DNA from: Planctomycetota bacterium
Lineage (GTDB): Bacteria > Planctomycetota > PUPC01 > JACPCR01
NCBI GenBank assembly: GCA_016179685.1
Contig: JACPCR010000083.1
Span: 1 to 64,000 of the forward strand
DNA length: 64,000 bases
Reading direction: 5' to 3'
The notes below the pieces were generated by a model that saw only the letters and a program-made list of their open reading frames with translations, was not told the origin of the DNA and ran no database searches. The position numbers and the translations under genes are program-made. Positions 45,171 to 54,624 of the stretch are shown here, one piece after another (positions within the stretch are counted from its first letter, which is position 1; each line of letters starts with the position of its first letter).

Positions 45171-46343
45171 ATGAGCCTTCGTGTCCTCTTCGCCATCGGG
45201 TCCATGGACGCTGGGGGAAGCGAGCGCCAGCTCGTCGGCATCCTCAGATACCTGGACCGCTCGGCCTTCACCCCTCTGCTCTACACGATATACCGCGGGG
45301 GCGGGCTCGTCCGAGAGGTGCCTGCGGATGTCCCCGTCCACAGCTTCGCCGAGCGATTCGAGCCGTCGCGCTGGAATTACCCCGGCCGGCTGTACCGCCG
45401 CCAGGCGCGGCATCTCGCCGAAACGCTCCGGCGTGAAAAGGTCCAGGTCCTTTACGCCCGAACCTTCCAAATGGGACTCGTCGCCCATGCCGCCGTGCGC
45501 CTCGCACCCCTCCCATGGGTCAGCGTCGAGGTCAGCGATCCCCGCATCGGATTCCGGGACATCACTCCTCGGTTCTTCCGCATCAAGCGATGGCTGCTCC
45601 GCCGGGCCTACCGCAATGCCGACCGCGTGGTGGCCGTCTCCGAGGGCGTCCGCGAGGGACTCCTCGGCTACTTCCGACTCCCGCCGAACCAGGTGGTGAC
45701 CATCAACAACTTTCTGGACCTGGATCGGCTGGACCGGATGGCGGCCGAATCCGCGCCGGCGCTCGAGCCCGGACGCTTCCACCTGGTGGCCGCAGGCCGC
45801 CTCGTGAACGCCAAGGGATACATCCACCTGCTCCAGGCGGTCGAGGAGGTCGTGCACCGGCAAGGCCGGAAGGAATTTCTGCTCCGGATACTCGGGGACG
45901 GGCCCCTCGAGGGCGAATTGAAGGCCTTCGCCCGTGCCAGGAATCTCGAAAACCACGTGCGCTTCGAGGGTTTCGTTCCGAATCCCTACGCCGTGATGAG
46001 CCGGGCGCACCTCTTCTGCCTCTCTTCGGTCTACGAGGGCATGCCCAATGCCCTTCTCGAGGCCATGGCCTGCCGCGTTCCGGTGCTTTCTTGCGACTGC
46101 CTCAGCGGGCCCCGGCAGATTCTTGAAGGCGGACGGTACGGCAGACTCGTCCCGCCGGCCGACGCCGCCGCTCTCGCCGAGGCCATCGTGGATGCCATGA
46201 GCCATCCCGGTCCCTGGCTGGAAAAGGTCGGACCCGCCCGGGCGCACATCGAGCGGGAATTCTCGCCCGAGGCCGGAATCGCCCGATTGCAGCAGCTCCT
46301 CGAAGAAGTGCACGCATCGAGCCGTCGCCTGGTGAGTCCTTAA
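45171..46343 (+). CDS. GT4-family glycosyltransferase 2
   Basis: A 390-residue GT-B glycosyltransferase. N-terminal LRVLFAIGSMDAGGSERQLVGILRYLDR and C-terminal FHLVAAGRLVNAKGYIHLLQA, LRILGDGPLEGELKAFAR and SSVYEGMPNALLEAMACRVPVLSCDCLSGPRQIL are typical, with the catalytic-site EGMPN-E motif (E-x7-E). The substrate is probably a nucleotide sugar and an acceptor on a surface glycan. It is only distantly related to the GT4 at 33587. The 3' end overlaps the convergent PhyH gene by four bases. Confidence 0.92.
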   Translation: MSLRVLFAIGSMDAGGSERQLVGILRYLDRSAFTPLLYTIYRGGGLVREVPADVPVHSFAERFEPSRWNYPGRLYRRQARHLAETLRREKVQVLYARTFQMGLVAHAAVRLAPLPWVSVEVSDPRIGFRDITPRFFRIKRWLLRRAYRNADRVVAVSEGVREGLLGYFRLPPNQVVTINNFLDLDRLDRMAAESAPALEPGRFHLVAAGRLVNAKGYIHLLQAVEEVVHRQGRKEFLLRILGDGPLEGELKAFARARNLENHVRFEGFVPNPYAVMSRAHLFCLSSVYEGMPNALLEAMACRVPVLSCDCLSGPRQILEGGRYGRLVPPADAAALAEAIVDAMSHPGPWLEKVGPARAHIEREFSPEAGIARLQQLLEEVHASSRRLVSP

Positions 46344-47167
46344 AGCTCGAGCAGGCTTTTCGGCTCGCCTGCCGGGTACGCGTCGAGATAACGCTGAATG
46401 AACTGCCGCGTCACCGGCGGCATCCGATCGAGGTGGCCCGGAGTCAACATCGCTTCCCGCTGCCCGTGTTCGTGCTTCATCACCGCATACTCGACCTTCC
46501 AGAAGGCCGAATGCATCGTCCACCGCAGTCTCCCCTCCGGATTCCACCCGCGATGCCACAGGTTCGCATTGTAGTAGGCGATGTCGCCGGGTTCCATCTC
46601 CACGACCATCGCGCCCGGCATCTGGGCCTTCTCCTTGGCGGCCGAGGCCTCGATTTCCTCCGGGGTCGAGGCCCGTAAGTGGCTGGCAGGAACGATGTTC
46701 AAGAACCGGTCACCCGGCATCAGCGAGGCGTTGAATTGGACGAACCGGCCGTGATGGTGGTGCAGAAAAGCCACCTCGTCCGGGGCGCCAGGCTTGCCGA
46801 TGTCTCGATGCCAGCCCTGGAGGTAGGGTTGGCCCCCGCCGCCCGCGAGCATCCCGAAGAGGCTGTGCCTCGCCGGGCCCCCGCATAACGTCTCGATCTG
46901 CGAAGCCAGATCCTCGTCCAGCCACGCCCCGTACGCCGGGTCGAACTTGTCCGGGTGCAGCAGGTTGCTGATCCGCGCCGGCAGCCGCTGCTCGCGGTTG
47001 ATCCAGTTGATGGCGACCTCGCCCGCCAACGCGCGGTCGATCAGCCGGTTCACCGCGTCCACGAGGGACTTGACGCGCTTCTTGGTGAACGCCCCACGCA
47101 GGATGAGGTAGCCCTGTTCGTGGTAAGCGACAATACCGGCCTTTGTAATCTTCACTTTTCTGGACAT
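46340..47167 (-). CDS. Phytanoyl-CoA dioxygenase (PhyH) family protein 3
   Basis: A 275-residue PhyH-family oxygenase. The iron ligands are GWHRDIGKPG (His near 119, Asp near 121) and the distal His in NLWHRGWNPEG (near 205). An Arg in GRLRWTMH can bind 2-oxoglutarate. FVQFNASLMPGDRFLNIVPASHLR replaces the usual PGSH. It lies three bases downstream of the Uma2 gene, so the two are probably co-transcribed. The substrate is unknown. Confidence 0.87.
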   Translation of the reverse strand: MSRKVKITKAGIVAYHEQGYLILRGAFTKKRVKSLVDAVNRLIDRALAGEVAINWINREQRLPARISNLLHPDKFDPAYGAWLDEDLASQIETLCGGPARHSLFGMLAGGGGQPYLQGWHRDIGKPGAPDEVAFLHHHHGRFVQFNASLMPGDRFLNIVPASHLRASTPEEIEASAAKEKAQMPGAMVVEMEPGDIAYYNANLWHRGWNPEGRLRWTMHSAFWKVEYAVMKHEHGQREAMLTPGHLDRMPPVTRQFIQRYLDAYPAGEPKSLLEL

Positions 47168-47170
47168 GTT

Positions 47171-47833
47171 TCACGCGGTCCTCTGGCGGCCAGCCTTCGC
47201 AAACCAATCATTCAGACGAAGGGAGAAGCCCGGCAGGACCTCGCCGCCGTCGAGGACTCCACTCTCGGCGACGACGATGCGCTGGTCGAGACCCCTGAAA
47301 ACCTCCACAACCCTCGTCTTCGGATGGAGATACCAGACCATCCGCACGCCCGCCTCGAAGTACTCCCGCAGCTTTCTCGTCATTTCCGCATCGGTGTTGC
47401 CCGCGCTCAGAATCTCAACCGCCAGGTCAGGAGCTAGAGCGGGAATGGCTTCCGAAGGCAACTCTCGGTTCGGAAAATGATTCCAGGCAAGAAAAGAAAC
47501 ATCAGGGATTCGGACGAGGCCGGGCGACAGTCGCACCATGCCGTCGGACGAGAGAACGATGCCCATGTCATGCGATGATAGGTATTGACCCAGGATTTCG
47601 ATCAGCGCTGCGGCAAGTCGGGATTCATAAAACCCCATGGGTTTCTCCACCAGGACGCCATCCACCAGCTCGCAGAGGCGATCCGTCCGGTCATGAACGG
47701 CAATCACGTCCCGTTCGGTTGCCGTTCCAGGCGGAGGCGACAACCGAATTCTGCTCAACGGAACGGACCCCAACCGCTCCATGAGATCGTCGAGCGTCTC
47801 ATCCGTTGAAGCGAGTAGCGCGCTGGAATTCAT
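47171..47833 (-). CDS. Uma2-family (DUF820) PD-(D/E)XK protein
   Basis: A 220-residue member of the Uma2/DUF820 restriction-endonuclease-like fold: LCELVDGVLVEKPMGFYESRLAAALIEILGQYL, then VRIPDVSFLAWNHFP and the catalytic-core APDLAVEILSAGNTDAEMTRKLREYFEAGVRMVWYLHPKTRVVEVF. Members are common in many copies in environmental genomes, and their DNA-cleaving activity is predicted, not generally shown. The start ATG 47833 has only a weak GGGGAA-type RBS (9-base spacing). Confidence 0.88.
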   Translation of the reverse strand: MNSSALLASTDETLDDLMERLGSVPLSRIRLSPPPGTATERDVIAVHDRTDRLCELVDGVLVEKPMGFYESRLAAALIEILGQYLSSHDMGIVLSSDGMVRLSPGLVRIPDVSFLAWNHFPNRELPSEAIPALAPDLAVEILSAGNTDAEMTRKLREYFEAGVRMVWYLHPKTRVVEVFRGLDQRIVVAESGVLDGGEVLPGFSLRLNDWFAKAGRQRTA

Positions 47834-47906
47834 GAAGTATTCCCCTGGACAGTTTCATTTCCTCTCCTGGATTATATCAGCTTGCGGACGGTTTGAGGCC
47901 TCAGCT

Positions 47907-49436
47907 TCACTGTGTCTCAACGTTTCCGTGTCCACCCTTCAGCAGCCCATGAACCCCCAAGGCGACCAGGAAGCAGACCGGATTGCAGATCACGGGCCGG
48001 AGGAGAAAGCTGACCCTCTGATCCTTAGCGAGCCCGAGGAGCTCCTGGTTGCCGTACATCAGGTAGAAAAGACACCCGTAGCTGGCGGCAAAACCCGCAA
48101 GGGCGGCCCATCGGTTCACCCGGAAGGGGAGGAAGGCGAGGGCCATGAGCCCGAGCACGCCGTTGGTCAGGATGCCCATCCAGGTATTGAACACCACCTG
48201 CATCTGGGACTTCTCGCCCATGAAGGAGAGCCCCGCAGCGATGGTAAAAAGCCCGAAGACGACCACCAGCGCCTGGGCCACCCGAAGGTAATGGGCATCC
48301 GACCTCTCCGTTCGGGAAAACCGCTTGTAGAAATCCTCGATGACCACCGTGCTGGTGGAGTTCAGCAGGGAATCGATGCTGGACATGGCGGCGGCGAAGA
48401 TGGCGGCGAAGATCAGGCCGGCGATCCCCACGGGCAGATGCGTCACGATGAAATACGGATAAATCGCATCCGTTTTCTTGGCGGCGACCAGCGCCTCGAT
48501 GTTCGGGTCCGGATTCACCCGGTAATACACGGCAAATGCCGCTCCGATGAAGTAGAAGGCATAGGCCAGGGGGATGTAGCCGAGGACGCCGATCCAGACC
48601 GCGCGGTTCGCCTTCGCCGTCGAATCCGCCGCCGCGTACCGCTGGGTCATGTCCTGCGAGGTGCCGTAAATGCGGACCGTCTCGAAGACCGTCTGGAGCA
48701 CGAGCCAGACCGTCACGGCTTTCCGTGGGTCCAGCCCCCAGTCGAACGTCCGCAGCTTCTGTTGCTCCTGCGCCAGGACCCAGAAGTTCGACCAGCCCGT
48801 CCCCGCAAAGATGTAATAAAGGGTGAACACCGGCGCCACCGCGATGAAACCGACTTGAACCACGTCCGTCCAGATCACCGCCTCGATGCCTCCCATCACC
48901 GTGTAGACCGTCACCACCAGGCCCATCACGATGATCGTGCCCGCCAGGTCGAAGCCGGTCACGATGTGGAAGGCCAGGGCCGGCAGGTAGAGCACGATCC
49001 CCATTCGGGCAATGGAGAAGGCGCAGAAGCAGGCCGCCGCCAGAAGCCGCGAGGAGACATGGATGCGCTGTTCGAGGAATTCGTAAACGCTGATCACACC
49101 CGCCTCGCGGTATCTCGGCAGCACGTGTCGGGTGATCACGAACGCGGTCAGGATGAGGAAGGGGAGTTGCACCGTCCAGGTCAGGTCCGAGGGGCCGAAC
49201 GCCAGCCCGGACAGCGCCATCATCGTGAGGGAGGAAAGGTACGTGCCGAGAAGGGAGAGCCCTACGGCGATGTGATTCACCTTGCCTTCACCGATGAAGA
49301 AGCTGCGCAGCCCGACCATCCTGCGGCTGCACCACCAACCCACGGCCAGCATGGCCAGCATGTAGAGCACGATGACGAGGGTATTCACCGTGCCGAACTC
49401 GGGATGTGAAATGTTCAAGGTTTTCTCGACCGGCAT
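47907..49436 (-). CDS. Sodium:solute symporter (SSS family)
   Basis: A 509-residue inner-membrane transporter with about 13 helices, from ATG 49436 (GGAGG 8 bases upstream). The family-typical motifs are FFIGEGKVNHIAVGLSLLGTYLSSLTMMALSGLAFG near the N-terminus, the Na+-site helix, and IFAAIFAAAMSSIDSLLNSTSTVVIEDFYKRF. It imports a solute, plausibly sialic acid, a sugar, proline or acetate, coupled to sodium; sequence alone does not decide. It lies upstream of the Uma2/PhyH pair on the same strand with a 73-base gap. Confidence 0.92.
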   Translation of the reverse strand: MPVEKTLNISHPEFGTVNTLVIVLYMLAMLAVGWWCSRRMVGLRSFFIGEGKVNHIAVGLSLLGTYLSSLTMMALSGLAFGPSDLTWTVQLPFLILTAFVITRHVLPRYREAGVISVYEFLEQRIHVSSRLLAAACFCAFSIARMGIVLYLPALAFHIVTGFDLAGTIIVMGLVVTVYTVMGGIEAVIWTDVVQVGFIAVAPVFTLYYIFAGTGWSNFWVLAQEQQKLRTFDWGLDPRKAVTVWLVLQTVFETVRIYGTSQDMTQRYAAADSTAKANRAVWIGVLGYIPLAYAFYFIGAAFAVYYRVNPDPNIEALVAAKKTDAIYPYFIVTHLPVGIAGLIFAAIFAAAMSSIDSLLNSTSTVVIEDFYKRFSRTERSDAHYLRVAQALVVVFGLFTIAAGLSFMGEKSQMQVVFNTWMGILTNGVLGLMALAFLPFRVNRWAALAGFAASYGCLFYLMYGNQELLGLAKDQRVSFLLRPVICNPVCFLVALGVHGLLKGGHGNVETQ

Positions 49437-50452
49437 GACCTGGTCCTCCTCGCTATCTGTGCATTCCCACGCCAGCCCGCGCCATGGCGTGCTCGTTCCG
49501 GCTTCCCGAGGCATCCTGTGGAAGAGAGCCGAATCTGCTCGCCGTGCTGGGCCCCACCCTCCCGCGGCCCAGCGACCCTGCAAGGGCGACTTCAACGAAG
49601 ACGGTGAATTCTAGCCTGCGCGAACTGGGAAGCCAGCCGGCGTCATCCGCAGGGGCACAAAAACCACAATCTTCCCGGCGTGCCGCCTGGAGCTACGCGT
49701 GGAGGCAGGCGGCCCCGCCTGCCATCCCCTCCGACGCGCTCGCGCCCGTAGCCGACGCCCTTTCAGGCGTCGGAACCCTCGCGATTCTTTCCGAAGCGCT
49801 CACACCCTTCGGCTACGAGGAACCGGGAGCGCCAGCCTGCCTGCCGAAGCGTCGCAGGCAGGCATCCTGCTGGCATTCAGCTCCTCCGCGTGCGCGCGGG
49901 CGACACGCGATCGTCGTTCTTATGTCCTTGGGCAGTAAACCATTGGATGTGTCTTAGGTGGCCATCGAGGAGGCAAGAATTTCCACCCTGAGAAATCTCG
50001 ATCCCGATCCCGGGGACCATCAAAGAAGATGAACCACCCGAGGCCCGAGGGTTTACGCGATCCGGATCGCGATGGCCAAGAATTGACAATTGTTAACTGG
50101 ATTTAAACAAACGAGTTACCAGGATGTTTCTCAACAGATTATCCCTGCACGCTCCAGCAATGCAGGGACGAGCATGCGCGATACGCTCTGAGGAGCTACA
50201 ATGGCCTCAGTCGAGTATGGAGCAGGGAGCAGGGAGCAGGCAGAAAGCCCCGTTCGTCGTGTCCCCGCATCTTCCCGTCTCCGGGTCGCTCCGTCACCTC
50301 GTCATCTCTGCCCGCCCCCGCCCATACGCTCATGCCCTATCAACTCTCTCGCCCGGTCACCGGGTCCCTGGTCCGCTTCTGCCCGCCCCTCGCTTCTCGC
50401 TACCCGCACTCGGGGTCCCTGGTCCCCTCCTCTGATACAGGAGTTTTCCCCC
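49437..50452. other. About 1 kb without a convincing gene
   Basis: No open frame here has family-like sequence. The stretch contains AGCAGGG triplet-like repeats near 50219-50235, a CTGGTCCCC/CGGGTCCCTGG motif repeated around 50365-50430, and GAGGCAGGCGGCCCCGCCTGCC (a hairpin) near 49701-49722. It may be leader or decayed sequence upstream of the MetE-like gene. Confidence 0.6.
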
Positions 50453-51460
50453 ATGAATGCGCCGGAAGTCCAGACCACCGTCGTCGGCAGCTACCCCGTG
50501 CCCGACTGGCTGAAGGCCAACCCCTCCCGCACCGCCCTGCGCGACGCCGTCATGGTCGTTTTCCAGACCCAGGAACTCGCCGGGGTCGATGTGGTCGCCG
50601 ACGGTGAGCTTTACCGTTTCGACGTGAACCACCCCGAGACGAACGGTATGATCGACTACTTCGTGAGGCCGCTCGAGGGCGTGACGGCGGACCTCTCCCG
50701 GGAGGCCATCGAGGCGTTCCGGCGCGACCCGGCTCTTCGTTTCCGGGCCGCGCCGGCGGGCGTCGTGCGGGGCCCCATCGGCGAGGGCCTTCTGAACCTC
50801 CCCAAGGATTACGAGTTCGTTCGAGGCCTGACGCACCGGACGCTCAAGTTCACCGTGACGGGCCCCCATATGCTGGCGAAGACGCTGGTCGATCTGCACT
50901 ACCGCGACCGGCCGCGCCTGGCCATGGCGATCGCCGAGGTCCTCCGCCGGCAGGTCGAGGCCATCGACGCAGCGGTCGTCCAGCTCGATGAGGCCAACAT
51001 CAGCGGACACCCGGAGGAGGCCGAGTGGGCCGCCGAAGCAGTCAACCACGTCCTGGCGGGAGTGCGCGGCCAGAAGGCCGTTCATATCTGCTTCGGAAAC
51101 TACGGCGGCCAATCCGTCCAGAAGGGGCTCTGGGCCGGCCTGCTGCCGTTCATGAACCGCCTGAAGGCGGACCATCTCGTTCTCGAGTTCGCGCGCCGCG
51201 GCTACGACGAGATCGAGGTTTTCAGGGACCTGCGGCCCGAGACGCGCCTCGGACTCGGCGTCATCGACATCAAAGACAACGGGATCGAGCCGTCCGATCT
51301 CATTGCCCGCCGCATCGAGCAGGCCGTGAAGGCCTTGGGGCCGGGACGACTCCAATACGTCCATCCGGACTGCGGCTTCTGGATGTTGTTGCGGAGCGTG
51401 GCGGACCGCAAGATCGCGGCCCTGGTTCAGGGCCGCGACGCCTTCCTCGGCCGCCGATGA
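50453..51460 (+). CDS. Cobalamin-independent methionine-synthase-like protein (MetE C-terminal type)
   Basis: A 335-residue protein covering only the catalytic C-terminal barrel of MetE, a size seen in archaeal and other core-MetE proteins. ATG 50453 has AGGAG about 9 bases upstream. The Zn-binding set is visible: His and Cys in VHICFGNYGG (His near 203, Cys near 205), Glu in LVLEFARRGYDE and Cys in VHPDCGFWML. The N-terminal VGSYPVPDWL and DGELYRFDV match. It could transfer methyl to homocysteine or to another thiol. No homocysteine-related gene lies nearby. Confidence 0.88.
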   Translation: MNAPEVQTTVVGSYPVPDWLKANPSRTALRDAVMVVFQTQELAGVDVVADGELYRFDVNHPETNGMIDYFVRPLEGVTADLSREAIEAFRRDPALRFRAAPAGVVRGPIGEGLLNLPKDYEFVRGLTHRTLKFTVTGPHMLAKTLVDLHYRDRPRLAMAIAEVLRRQVEAIDAAVVQLDEANISGHPEEAEWAAEAVNHVLAGVRGQKAVHICFGNYGGQSVQKGLWAGLLPFMNRLKADHLVLEFARRGYDEIEVFRDLRPETRLGLGVIDIKDNGIEPSDLIARRIEQAVKALGPGRLQYVHPDCGFWMLLRSVADRKIAALVQGRDAFLGRR

Positions 51461-51493
51461 TACGGCCCGGGAAACAGGGGCCGGGAAATACAG

Positions 51494-53539
51494 CTACCGC
51501 ACGGACCTCAGCAGAGCGAGGAACTCGGCCTTGCCCGCCGTGCCCTCGTGCGTGTGCGCCAACTCGCCCTGTGCATTGTAAAAGGCGAAAAAGGGAAGGC
51601 TGACGTTCCCAAAATGCCGGGCCTGATATTCCTGGTTGCGCTGCGCACGCTCGGCCGGATTCCCGTCCGTATAGAGCCTCACGGAAACATACCGCCCCAC
51701 CTCCTGCTCCACCTCCGGGTCGACGAGCACGGTCGACTCCATCACCCGGCAGTTCACTCACGTGAAGGCCGTGAGCCCCACGACCAGCGGCTTGCCGTGC
51801 CGCTTCGCCACATCGAGCGCATCCTCGAAATACAGGTCCTCCCGCCACAAGGACGAGACCTCCGGGCCGGCGCTCCCCCGGACCGCACGGTCCGCACCGG
51901 CCCTGTCCGCCAGCGGCAGGAAGCCATCCACGTACGGCAGCGGCCGATTCCCGAGGCCTGTGGCCAGGTAAAGCGCCAGCGCCCCGAAGACCATGGCCAG
52001 GGTCATCCGAGCGGACCCGATGGACTCCGACCGGTCATCGTGCGGCAGTCGGAACACGTCGAGCAGGTACAAGGCGATGAAGCCGGAACAGACCACCCAG
52101 ATGGAGAGCACGACGGGCCGGGAAAGCAGGTGCAGCCCCCATTGCCAGTCCGCATTGGCGAGGAACTTGAACGATGCGGCCAGCTCGACGAACCCGAAAA
52201 CGACCTTGACCGCGTTCAGCCATCGTCCGCTCCGCGGCAGTTTTCTGAGGAGCGACGGGAACGAGCCGAGGATGAAGAAGGGGATGGCCATGGTGCCGGA
52301 ATAGGCGAGGAGGCCGAGGAGCGACCAGAAGTAGGCCCCCTGCACGGCGGCGAAGATCACGGCGGAGGCGAAGGGGGCCGTGCAGGCGAACGCCGTGACG
52401 GAAAAGGTCAGACCCAGAAACAACGCGCCCCCGTATCCGCGGCGGCCCGTCGGGTTCAGCCGCCGGGCCAGTGCGTCGGGCAACTGCAGCTCGAACGCCC
52501 CGAACAGGCTGAAGGCGAAAACGACGAACAGCATGCCAATGATCAGATTCAAGATCGGGTCCGCGGCGAATTTCCGGGCGGCGTTCGCACTGAACAGCGC
52601 CGAAAGGACGAATCCCAGGGACGTGAAACTCACGACGATTCCGAGACCATAGGTCAGCGCCAGAAAAAACGTATGCCGCCGATCGTCCGTCGCCTGCTTG
52701 AGAAAGTAGGAAATCGTCACGGGTATCAGGGGAAAGACGCAGGGCGTCAAGAGAGTCAGCAGGCCCGCACCGATGGCCAGCCCGAGATAGGCCAGAAAGC
52801 CGCCTTCCCAAGGCGAAGAGGTCACCGTCTCCTTCACCGCCGGCGGCCGAACGCCGCCGGGACCAGCGATCACCCCGCCGTCCTTCGGCTCGGCAACCTC
52901 AGAAGCTCCCGCGGGCACGGGAGTCGCTTCTATCCGGACCGGCACGGCGAACTCCTGATTCGCCGGCAGCAGGCACGAGGTCTCCGTACATTCCTGGTAG
53001 GAGAGCTTGCCGTGAACCAACGCCTCGCCCGGTTTCAGGTCGCCTGCCGCCTCCACGGTCAGCCGGAATTCCACCTTGCCCTCATAGTAGTCATAGCCAG
53101 GAATGTCGAGGCTGATAGCCGGCTTCTGGAGGGGCGGGGGGGCCGTAACGCGCCCGGCGAGGCGGAAGGGCCCCTTCTCGGCCAGCTCCACCCGCGCCGG
53201 CGTCAAGACGCCCGCATTCTCGAACCCGTAGATGTGCCAGCCCGGCTCCAGCTCGACGCTCAGGATCACTTCGAAGCGCCGGCCCGGCTGAATGGCTTCG
53301 GCGGGGCCAGTGGCGACCAGCTTCAGGTGGCTCTTTCGAGCCCGAGGTTTGAGCGGATTCCCTACCGGGCCTGCCGGCGGGACCCCTGTTTCGGACGCCT
53401 CGGCCCAGGCGGCAGCAGGCGTCATCAGGCAGGCAATCAAGGACAGATGTGTCGCCAGTAATAAAACTCGTGTACGAAAGCGTATCCGCACGTTCGTACA
53501 CGGGCTCTTAAGAAACAACCTGATAAGACCCTTCTGCAT
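51494..53539 (-). CDS. DsbD-like membrane thiol-disulfide reductase, probable selenoprotein (in-frame UGA)
   Basis: The full reading frame, with one UGA at 51758-51760 read as Sec, gives about 681 residues from ATG 53539. GTG 53491 is a shorter alternative that starts a clean signal peptide. Order: signal peptide, alpha domain with CTETSC, eight-helix membrane domain with LLTPCVFPL and TAFACTAPF (the two conserved Cys), then a thioredoxin-like gamma domain LTAFT-U-VNCRVME. The UGA replaces the first Cys of the CxxC. Without readthrough the protein ends just before its redox site. The downstream 87 codons (NCRVMESTVLVDPEVEQEVG...ALLRSVR) complete the domain in the same frame. DsbD passes electrons from cytoplasmic thioredoxin to the periplasm. 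The gene is not followed by ccd or trx genes. Confidence 0.85.
51715..51760 (-). promoter_or_regulatory. UGA codon and SECIS-like hairpin in the DsbD-like gene
   Basis: On the mRNA the UGA is followed by a hairpin. Its lower stem is CCGG (51749-51746) with CCGG (51718-51715), and its upper 6-bp stem is GUCGAC (51737-51732) with GUCGAC (51724-51719). The seven-base apical loop is CGUGCUC (51731-51725), with an internal bulge GUGAUGGA on the 5' side. The loop begins 26 bases after the UGA and has G at its second position, both within the bacterial SECIS rules (16-37 bases; G in the first two loop bases). Confidence 0.65.
53469..53502. repeat. AAGTGC hairpin, copy 5
   Basis: Stem CGTGTACGAA/TTCGTACACG with tip AGCGTATCCGCACG. 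It is related to copies 2 and 8 (shared TATCCGCA-like tip). It lies inside the 5' part of the DsbD-like open frame, which argues for the GTG 53491 start or for tolerance of the insertion. Confidence 0.75.
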
Positions 53540-53662
53540 AATCACTTACGTTTTCTCCATTTCCCCAGGTTATGGGCTAGGAATACCCCAAACGGAGAGT
53601 ATTCAGCCAAAAAAGCGCGAAACTTCAATAGACGCTCTGGAATGTCGGCAACACGGCGGCAA

Positions 53663-54574
53663 TCATGGCGTATCCTCGACTTTAACGGGAGCACGGTCCC
53701 GCTTCAACAATTCGTTGCTCAGGTCGAGAATCTGTTCCACCGTCAATCGTTCCCCTCTCTCTCGGACATCCACGCCCAGGCGTCCCAGGGCCTCGGCGAC
53801 ACGTTCGGCCTGAAGCCGCAATTTGGAATTCCGCCCCAACGCATTGACCGCTGTCTTCCGGCGCGCCGAGAAAAGGCCGCGGGCCACTTCGCCAAACCAC
53901 GCGGGATCGACAGCGCGGCCAATTCGCTCGGGCACAGCCTCGATCCGCACGATGGCCGAATCCACGCTCGGCTGCGGCCAGAATACCGTGTGATGCAGAA
54001 TGCGCAGAATTCGCACGTTCGCACGAGCCTGGACGACGACCGATAACGACCCGTAGGCCTTCGTGCCCGGTGAAGCGGCCAGCCGTTCCCCCACCTCCTT
54101 CTGCACCGTCAGCACCATGAGCCTCACCGGAAGCGGTCCCTCGAGCAGGGTCGGAATGACCAGGGTGCTGATGCTGTAGGGAAGGTTTGAAATCACCTTG
54201 AGGCACGCGCCCGGCCGGGCCGCCAGCTCCGACTGAAGGGCAGATTGCAGGGCTGGATCGATGTGAAATTTGTCACGCAGGACATCCTGGTGCAGCAGTC
54301 GCACGTTCGTCAATCCCGAAGTGTAGGTGCTGCAAAAATCGAAGAGACGCCGGTCTACCTCCACCGCCCACACCTGCCGGGTCAGCAGACCCGTGCCCGC
54401 GCCGACGTCGAGGACCAGGTCGTTGCCGTCTACGTCGCCGGCATCGACCAGCCACCGCAGCAAATTGTGGTCGATGAGGAAATTCTGGCCCAGCTCCTTA
54501 CGGGTCCAGAGCTGGGACTCCTTGAAGGCCGCCTTCAAGTCCGACTTGTTGCGGAGATCGCGGGGCAGTGTCAT
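53663..54574 (-). CDS. rsmA: 16S rRNA dimethyladenosine transferase (RsmA/KsgA-like) with a shortened SAM-binding region
   Basis: A 303-residue protein from ATG 54574. KELGQNFLIDHNLLRWLVDAGDV and the NLPYSIST catalytic motif (near 142-149) are diagnostic, with FWPQPSVDSAIVRIE and RKTAVNALG in the C-terminal domain. The SAM motif LDVGAGTGLLTR runs straight into QVWAVEVDRRL: about seven residues of the helix normally between them (LLER-type) are missing. An insert near 110-140 (ALQSALQSELAARPG) is also unusual. It methylates A1518/A1519 of 16S rRNA if active. The start is only two bases from hairpin copy 6, leaving no room for a normal RBS. Confidence 0.88.
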   Translation of the reverse strand: MTLPRDLRNKSDLKAAFKESQLWTRKELGQNFLIDHNLLRWLVDAGDVDGNDLVLDVGAGTGLLTRQVWAVEVDRRLFDFCSTYTSGLTNVRLLHQDVLRDKFHIDPALQSALQSELAARPGACLKVISNLPYSISTLVIPTLLEGPLPVRLMVLTVQKEVGERLAASPGTKAYGSLSVVVQARANVRILRILHHTVFWPQPSVDSAIVRIEAVPERIGRAVDPAWFGEVARGLFSARRKTAVNALGRNSKLRLQAERVAEALGRLGVDVRERGERLTVEQILDLSNELLKRDRAPVKVEDTP

Positions 54575-54576
54575 GT

Positions 54577-54624
54577 TAGTTTCCGGGCAGAGAGGTGCTC
54601 TCGCAATTCTCTGCCCGGAAACTA
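54577..54624. repeat. AAGTGC hairpin, copy 6
   Basis: Outer 16-bp stem TAGTTTCCGGGCAGAG/CTCTGCCCGGAAACTA; the tip (16 bases) is AGGTGCTCTCGCAATT. It ends two bases upstream of the rsmA start codon and overlaps copy 8 by CTA. Confidence 0.9.

Noticed and set aside
47781..49409. 542-codon plus-strand open frame
   Set aside because: Antisense of the sodium:solute symporter; His/Asp-rich with no helix pattern.
51494..51757. Separate 87-residue thioredoxin-like gene
   Set aside because: It begins right after the in-frame TGA in the same frame as the DsbD-like gene and lacks the N-terminal strand of a thioredoxin; it is better read as the rest of one selenoprotein gene.
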